Positions 58,156 through 64,000 of a stretch of DNA of 64,000 nucleotides are shown here, piece after piece; position 1 is the stretch's first letter; each line of letters begins with the position of its first letter. The notes under the pieces were generated by a model that searched no databases, was not told where the DNA came from, and saw only the letters and a program-made list of their open reading frames with translations. The position numbers were made by a program, and so were the translations under genes. Origin of the DNA: Voacanga thouarsii (lineage: Eukaryota > Streptophyta > Magnoliopsida > Gentianales > Apocynaceae); assembly GCA_026120185.1 (NCBI GenBank), contig JANUWF010002121.1, forward strand, positions 1,611,501 through 1,675,500, written 5' to 3'.

Positions 58156-58531
58156 AAACACGAATTTCATTTACATGGCCTAAACAATAATGCCATAAGT
58201 AAGAGGTGTTAGAGTTATCTATTATAGATTTCTTATTAGTTATATTGACAATTAGATTATCTAAGTCTATAATATATAAACCAATAACCAGAGTTGCTGA
58301 ACCATAATGAATATCATTTAATGAAAAAGAACAACATTTATTCTTAAATATCAAATAAAATCTATTTAAGTCTAAACACGGAACTGAAATAATATTTTTC
58401 ATTAAAATTAGTACATAATAACAGCTTTGTAATTTTAGAACTAATCCCAAAGGCAAGTTCAGCTCGTATGTCCCCACAGCAAGTGCAGCAACCTTTGCCC
58501 CATCTACAGTACGTAAGTCCACGTTGCCTTT
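58156..58531 (-). pseudogene. pol: COP-2 protease end and GAG-pre-integrase start
   Basis: On the minus strand: KGNVDLRTVDGAKVAALAVG, TYELNLPLGLVLKLQSCYYV, NIISVPCLDLNRFY, and YLWHYCLGHVNEIR, stopping at the CTTAG site where CHR-2 is inserted. The frame is open over 124 codons. Upstream it is cut at 58531 by the COP-3 LTR; the protease active site and gag are not in the window. It aligns well with COP-3 62330-62720, so both belong to the same copia lineage. Confidence 0.88.
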
Positions 58532-59983
58532 TGTTGGGGATATGCCCTAGAGTCAATTTGTACTTATACAATTGTCATTATGTTTTATATAATAATATGA
58601 GTCTTTCCTTTCCATGAATAGTGAGTTTTGTTTTGTTGGTCATCAAGTACGTGACTTGATAGTAAAACCCTACAATGAATACAATGACTATTCTAAAACT
58701 GTCCCTGATCGATTATTATTATTGGAATAATAATAAATTAAGATTAGTATGTTTGTGACTTGATGGCTATGTTTTACTGGCCATGGATATTTGTGATATC
58801 GAGTCAAGACATAAATAAATGTTAGAGAATATTGTATTGGACATGACCCACTGTGAGAGTACTTCATAGAATATGTCATAAGTACTTTCTAGCCATAATA
58901 ATATTGAAAGTCCTTCGACCTAAATTCATCATAGTTTCTTACTTGATAAATTCTATATTTTGACATTGTCTAAAGTTGTCTTTAACCAGATAATAAATTA
59001 GACTACTGTTGGATATAGAATAAATCAAGGAGAGGAATATGATTGATTGTGAAGGAATTTGTCCCTCTCAGTTATGGGAGAGATATCCATGGGCCCCTTG
59101 ATAGGTTAGACTGTTAAAAATGCATGGCCGTGCTCAAATATATCAATCTAAGATATTGATATCATTTGTTTGAACAGTCTACTATGAAATCAAGAAATAA
59201 TTGATTAAGCTTAATAAGGATGACATGCTCCGTGCCTTATGCTTAATCTGGATATCGTGTGACAAAATGACTAAATATAAAATTATGGTTTGGTTCAAAG
59301 AAATCACCGATCTTCATTTAACCTGGATAGTTATAATGTTTTTGCTAGAAACCGCTTATAACTTGTGGGCCATTTAAATACGATTTAGGCACGTTGCCAG
59401 TGTTAAATGAACCTATAGGGTCACACAATAAGCGAACTTGTTAGGTTATTTTTCTGGTGACCAGGTTCGATGAATCTGGATGATATCCAGATTATAAGAA
59501 TCTTGACTCGGTAAAATAATTAGTTAAATTACCGAGATAATGGCAGAATCTTATCATATCAGTTTTAATTTAATTTGAATTTAAATTAGAATATGATAAG
59601 ATATGATTAGGATTGGACTCTAAGAGGTTCGAGGGTTTTTTAAGAAAACCCTAGCCTTCTTTCAATAGTCCAATTTTTCCGGTTGAGAATATTCGTGCCA
59701 TTCTCTACCAGAGAAAAAAAAAAACCTCTCAAACCCTAGGCACTAGAACTCCCTGGGTATCGAGTGAGTTCGCGGTGTGTATCCGATAGAGGACGTTCGC
59801 ATACTGCAGCGTCTAGTGATTGTTCGGGTTGAACGTACAACGACGCAAACTGGAATCGAAGGATTTCGATTACAAGCAACCGAGAGGTAACTCTTAAAGC
59901 TTAGATCTTCTTAATCGTTTACTTGGGTCCTCGGGAGGGATTCGTAGATGTTTTCCGCGTTTAGGAGTCTACGAATCCCAACA
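58532..59983 (+). mobile_element. COP-3 5' LTR (Ty1/copia)
   Basis: The 1452-bp LTR runs from TGTTGGGGATATGCCCTAG to GAATCCCAACA, followed by a PBS. The TGTTGGxxxTATGCCCTAGAG start resembles Angela/BARE-type LTRs (from memory; the lineage is not certain). The candidate left target sequence is CCTTT (58527-58531); the partner lies beyond the window. It inserted into COP-2. Confidence 0.92.
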
Positions 59984-59984
59984 G

Positions 59985-59997
59985 TGGTATCAGAGCA
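59985..59997 (+). promoter_or_regulatory. COP-3 primer binding site
   Basis: TGGTATCAGAGCA (initiator tRNA-Met type) lies 1 nt after the LTR. Confidence 0.92.
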
Positions 59998-61369
59998 ACT
60001 TGCTAAACGATTAGGTTGATTTATCTGTATTAATCGTATTGTTGAATACATGTATAATATGTATATATGAATTTAACGGGTATGTATCAGCATGTTCGCA
60101 TGATTATGATTTTAGAATACTTAGCATGCAGACTGCCTGAATTAGGTTTAATGTGTGCATCTTAGTCACCTAATCAGACCAGATTAGTTGCAGATTGTCT
60201 ATAAATTGGTCTGTTTTAATATGATATGGTATCGTAAGAATGCTATCCGTCGTTCTATATTTGCGAATTGCTTTTATTAATCGGACATGATAATATGTTA
60301 TCTGTATAAATATGATCAAAAGAACGCATATTGTCTGTAATATGTATTTTCACGGCGATGGTTATTAAGGGGTCCGAATGTTAATTTAATTAATTTTCGG
60401 AAATCGGAAGGCAAAATCTCATTCAATGAGAGTAGGAAAAATTGTTTTTCCTTCCGGGGGCGCTGCCCCTTTGACCCCGCCAGGGGCGTTGCCCCTTGGA
60501 ACCCCAACTAACTGTTCTTTGTGTGTTATTCGTCAATGTTTTTTATTGTAGTTGTAGATTATTTTGAATAGTGCATAGCATGGCCCGTTTTATCCCAATG
60601 TGATTAGCTGGTTACATTATGGTTGTTTTAAGTTTTAATTTTTAAATACGGCCTGCGTGTCGTTTTTCATTGTTGTAAAATTGTACTGTTTTCCTAGAAC
60701 AGGAATTATTTTAATTTACTATCCAATGTAAAAGAAGACGGCAGCCGACATTTACAACCAAGGAGGAGTATGCTCAAGGCATTAGAGAATGCTTAAGGAG
60801 TTCATATACCTAGATTGACCACCTTGATCTTCACTTTGCTCGTGATGATCAACATAGGTTATGGGCCATGCTATGTCACTTTTATTTATGTCTTGCATGC
60901 ATATTTGATATGTTTATTTCCTGCTTACTACAATCTAATCAAATTTTTTAAGAAAAAAAATTTAAGTGTTAAATGCCTTCCAAAATCAAACACTTGTTAT
61001 TACTTGGATCATCATATGTTCATTCCTACCAAAGTAGGATGCTTTTGATTATCTTAGTGAGATAAGATGGAAAATAGTTTTCCATATGTTTGATATGGTT
61101 TGACTTAATTGGGCTATCAAAATGGTTTTGGGCCTAGGGCATTTTATGAGATATTTTAGCCGGGACATTTGATGTCTATCTCATTTAAAATTAGAATTTT
61201 ATTTAATTATAAGATTAAAGCCAAAGCTTACTTATGATTAAAACAAAATATTTTTCCCCATTGCGAAACATCAAAGTGTTGAAGTTTCAAAAAGTTTAAA
61301 TGCTTTTAGTGGGAGTTTTTCGTTAGAGTCTCAAAAATTAATTACTTTGCATATTTTTGTATGTAGATA
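59998..61369 (+). other. COP-3 untranslated leader
   Basis: This is 1.37 kb between PBS and gag without a convincing ORF. It contains a GC-rich doublet of hairpins at 60457-60496 and is otherwise AT-rich. Confidence 0.75.
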
Positions 61370-62257
61370 ATGGCAACAAACAGTTGGAATAATTCATTGC
61401 GATCTGTGCTTGAGAAAGACAAGCTTAGTGGGACTAACTTTCTTGATTGGGCACGAAACTTAAGAATTGTTCTTAAGCAAGAAAAAAGGCTCTATGTTCT
61501 TGAAAATCCTATTCCCCCTACTCCAGCAAATAATGCCTCAAAAGCTGAAAAAGATGCTTATAGTAAGCACAAAGATGACTCCAACGATGTTACTTACCTC
61601 ATGCTAGCAACCATGAACTCTGAACTTCAAAAACAGTTTGAAGAAGCAGAGGCATATGACATGATTGTGCATCTCAAGGAAATGTTCCAAGAGCAAGCAC
61701 GACAAGAGAGATTTGAAACTCACAAGGCGTTAAATGCATGTAAGATGGTTTCTGGCACCTCGATAAGTGCTCATGTCCTTAAAATGAAGGGCTATCTAGA
61801 TCATCTTGATAAGTTTGGTGCTCCTGTTAATCATGACATGGCCACGGATTTGATCTTGGGCTCTTTACTCGCCGAGTATGACCAGTTTGTCATGAATTTT
61901 AACATGCATAATATGGAGAAATCCATTACTGAATTGCATGGGATGCTAAAACAAGCTGAACTGAACATTAAGAAGAATACTCCAAGTGTTCTAATGGTTC
62001 AAAAAGGGAAAGGCAAAAAGAACAACCAAAAGGGTAAGGTCATAGCTAGTAAGGGTAAGGACAAGGCAAAGTCCAAGTTCAAGCCCAAACCTAAGGCCAA
62101 GACACCAAATGAGGGAGCTTGCCACCATTGTGGAGAACAAGGACATTGGTTAAGAAATTGCAAGCTCTATTTGGAAGTAAAGAAAAAGAAGGGCAGTGAG
62201 ACTGCCGCTTCAGGTATTTATGTTATTGAAATTAATTTATCTACTTCTGATTCATGA
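61370..62257 (+). CDS. gag: COP-3 gag, intact up to a nonsense codon at the gag/pol boundary
   Basis: The ATG at 61370 opens 295 uninterrupted codons. Residues 1-60 include LEKDKLSGTNFLDWARNLRI, the copia gag N-terminus. The UBN2-type middle (about 75-200) has YLMLATMNSELQKQFEEAEA, LKMKGYLDHLDKFGAPV and DLILGSLLAEYDQFVMNFNM. A Lys/Gly-rich stretch leads to one zinc knuckle CHHCGEQGHWLRNC (about 251-264). The TGA at 62255 lies in frame with protease, where Trp (TGG) is usual before VLDTG, so the stop is probably a single G-to-A change. Gag coats the RNA in cytoplasmic particles. The start matches the family's usual N-terminus. Confidence 0.92.
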   Translation: MATNSWNNSLRSVLEKDKLSGTNFLDWARNLRIVLKQEKRLYVLENPIPPTPANNASKAEKDAYSKHKDDSNDVTYLMLATMNSELQKQFEEAEAYDMIVHLKEMFQEQARQERFETHKALNACKMVSGTSISAHVLKMKGYLDHLDKFGAPVNHDMATDLILGSLLAEYDQFVMNFNMHNMEKSITELHGMLKQAELNIKKNTPSVLMVQKGKGKKNNQKGKVIASKGKDKAKSKFKPKPKAKTPNEGACHHCGEQGHWLRNCKLYLEVKKKKGSETAASGIYVIEINLSTSDS

Positions 62258-62977
62258 GTATTGGATACCGGTTGTGGATCTCACATTTGTGTAAATGTGC
62301 AGGGTCTAAAAAGGAGTAGAGCCTTGGCAAAAGGCGAGGTGGACCTACGAGTTGCGAATGGAGCAAAAGTTGCTGCAGTAGCTGTAGGAACTTTTGAATT
62401 AATTTTGCCCAGTGGGCTTGTTTTAGAACTGAACAATTGTTTTTATGTTCCTGCTATGAGTAGGAATATTATTTCAGTTTCTTGTTTGGATTTAGAAGGT
62501 TTTGAATTTGTTATTAGGAATAACATTTGCTCCATTAATAAAAACGGCATTTTTTATGGAGATGCTTCATTATCGAATGGGCTTTATATTCTAAATCTTC
62601 GTGGATCTTCAGACATGTCTATCTATAATATAAATACTAAGAGATTGAAATCCAATGATTTAAATCAGACTTACTTCTGGCATTGTCGTTTGGGCCATAT
62701 AAATAAGAAACGCATAACAAAGCTTCATAATGATGGGCTTCTAAAATCATTTGATTTAGAATCTTACAGTACATGTGATTCTTGTTTATTAGGCAAAATG
62801 ACTAAAGCGCCTTTCAAGAGACAAAATGAAAGGGCAACCGATTTATTGGGCCTAATACATACCGATGTATGTGGACCAATGAATTCACTCGCTAGAGGAG
62901 GATTTCAGTATTTCATTACATTTACAGATGATTTCAACGAGATATGGCTACTCGTATCCGATGAAACACAAATCTGA
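62258..62977 (+). pseudogene. pol: COP-3 protease, GAG-pre-integrase and start of integrase
   Basis: It is in frame with gag after the TGA. The protease active site is VLDTGCGSHIC and its C-terminus ELNNCFYVPAMSRNIISVSC. GAG-pre-integrase follows with YFWHCRLGHINKKRITKLH and CDSCLLGKMTKAPFKRQNE (zinc ligands present). The integrase core starts LGLIHTDVCGPMNSLA and YFITFTDDF, with the first catalytic aspartate intact. A one-base loss near 62933 shifts the frame, and the old frame ends at 62977. Confidence 0.92.
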
Positions 62978-63335
62978 ATCGTTCCGTAAATTCAAAGAAT
63001 TTCAAAATGAAGTACAAAATCAACTTGGCAAAAGTATCAAAACACTTCGATCGGATCGAGGTGGTGAATACTTAAGCCACGAGTTTGACGAGCATCTTAA
63101 AAATTGTGGAATTATTTCCCAATTAACTCCACCAGGTACACCTCAATGGAATGGTGTATCCGAACGGAGAAATCCGACTTTATTAGATATGGTTCGATCA
63201 ATGATGAGTCAAACCGATCTTCCAATCTCCTTTTGGGGTTATGCCCTGGAGACCGCTGCATTCATACTAAATCGAGTTCCATCTAAATCGGTTCGTAAAA
63301 CGCCATATGAGATATGGACTCGGGAGACAACCTAG
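62928..63335 (+). pseudogene. pol: COP-3 integrase core, continued after frameshift
   Basis: In the next frame the core continues: TRYGYSYPMKHKSESFRKFK, LRSDRGGEYLSHEFDEHLK (second aspartate), GTPQWNGVSERRNPTLLDMV (glutamate), SFWGYALETAAFILNRVP. The DDE triad is thus complete across two frames. A further frameshift near 63330 ends it. Confidence 0.9.
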
Positions 63336-63600
63336 TTTGTTATTTCCGAAGATTTGGGGTTGTGAAGTTTATGTAAAGCGTTTATTATCCGATAAACTTG
63401 AACCTAAATCGATAAATGCATATTTGTGGGGTATCCTAAAGAAACTAAAGGATATCAATTTTATCTCCCAAAAGAAAATAGAGTAATTGTTGCTTGAAAT
63501 GGATTCTTTCTTGAAAAGGAATTTATTTCCAAAAGAATCAATGGGAGTAAAATACATCTTGATGAGATTCAAGGACCACGATTAGTGCCTCGAACCTCAT
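63336..63600 (+). pseudogene. pol: COP-3 integrase C-terminal region, multiply frameshifted
   Basis: Short blocks in changing frames are recognisable: KIWGCEVYVKRLLSDKLEP, then FVGYPKETKGYQFYLPKE, NGFFLEKEFISKRINGSK. At least two single-base shifts (near 63330 and 63418) and one TGA occur. A 43-bp imperfect tandem duplication (63561-63603 repeated from 63604) causes another shift. Confidence 0.8.
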
Positions 63601-64000
63601 CAAGATGAGATTCAAGAGCCACAATTAGTGCCCGAACCAAATAATGAATCTCGATTAGATGGCTCACAAGTCCAAGATGAGCCTACATCTATAGAACAAG
63701 GACCTCGAAGATCTGATAGGGTTCGTCAACAACCTGAGAGATATGGATTTCTCATCAGTAACGATCACAATGTGGAGCTTATGGTTAATGATGAGCCCAC
63801 TTCCTATCAAGAAGCCATTAAGAGTTCTGACTCTAGAAAATGGTTAGAGGCTATGAAGTCTGAGATGCAATCCATGTATGATAACCAAGTTTGGACTTTG
63901 GTTAACCCACCTAAAAGTTCAAAAACCATTGGGTGTAAGTGGGTTTTCAAAAAGAAAACAGACATGGAGGGAAATGTGCATACTTACAAAGCACGACTAG
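63601..64000 (+). CDS. pol: COP-3 linker and reverse transcriptase start, open to window end
   Basis: A frame is open from 63601 to the window edge (133 codons). The linker has RRSDRVRQQPERYGFLI; the RT begins DEPTSYQEAIKSSDSRKWLE, AMKSEMQSMYDNQVWTLV, KTIGCKWVFKKKTDMEGNVH, YKARL. This is the usual copia RT N-terminus and shows no damage. The catalytic domain would follow outside the window. Confidence 0.88.

Noticed and set aside
60815..61048. 77-codon ORF in the COP-3 leader
   Set aside because: It is AT-rich with no motif and no counterpart in COP-2; probably chance.
1..64000. CRISPR arrays, bacterial operons, prophage or a defence system
   Set aside because: There are no regularly spaced short repeats, no ribosome-binding-site-led gene strings, and every recognisable coding remnant belongs to plant LTR retrotransposons.

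Overview
The window is plant nuclear DNA made almost entirely of nested, decayed LTR retrotransposons. The signs are Ty3/gypsy and Ty1/copia gag-pol remnants with plant-type primer binding sites (PBS), LTRs of 1 to 4.4 kb, 5-bp target-site duplications (TSDs), solo LTRs and a generally AT-rich background. I see no host protein gene, rRNA, functional tRNA gene or CRISPR array. It looks like pericentromeric or intergenic heterochromatin of a flowering plant (inferred; I cannot name the species).

Family names used here: ATH = Athila-like gypsy (LTR about 1.5 kb, PBS TGGCGCC...); TEK = Tekay/Del-like chromovirus gypsy (LTR about 4.4 kb, PBS TGGTATCAGAG); CHR = another chromovirus-like gypsy (LTR about 1.0 kb, CRM-like gag); COP-1, COP-2 and COP-3 = three copia elements.

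Left part (1-21561): the 3' end of ATH-1 (1-1725), a truncated minus-strand TEK LTR (1726-3121), and CHR-1 gag-pol (3122-6031) cut by COP-1. COP-1 (6032-21561) is itself split three ways. A solo ATH LTR (6314-7849, TSD GATAT) sits in its non-coding 5' region. The complete element ATH-2 (9678-20108, TSD ATAGA) sits in its protease, and ATH-2 in turn carries a 3.9-kb solo TEK-like LTR (12530-16402, TSD CCTAT). TEK-2 cuts COP-1's reverse transcriptase at 21561.

Middle (21562-36255): TEK-2 (+ strand) has two similar LTRs around a heavily deleted interior, and its 3' LTR is truncated. It abuts, head to head, the truncated LTR of TEK-3 (- strand, integrase half only). TEK-3 is fused to a minus-strand COP-1-type fragment, followed by a short GC-rich segment full of hairpins.

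Right part (36256-64000): TEK-4 (36256-50369, - strand) is a full-length but pseudogenised element with gag, protease, RT, RNase H, integrase, a chromodomain-like tail and an extra acidic ORF upstream of gag. COP-2 (- strand, 50678-58531) is split by CHR-2 (55055-58150, TSD CTTAG), whose interior has been replaced by half an ATH LTR. COP-3 (+ strand, 58532 to the window end) is the least decayed element; it has one nonsense codon at the gag/pol boundary and several frameshifts.

Two features stand out as possibly undescribed. One is a tRNA-like A-box/B-box pair at the same place in all six TEK LTR copies that reach this position. The other is an acidic ORF between PBS and gag in both TEK elements that keep the region. 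Stop codons in the dead ORFs are mostly explainable as C-to-T or G-to-A changes, as expected for long-methylated DNA.
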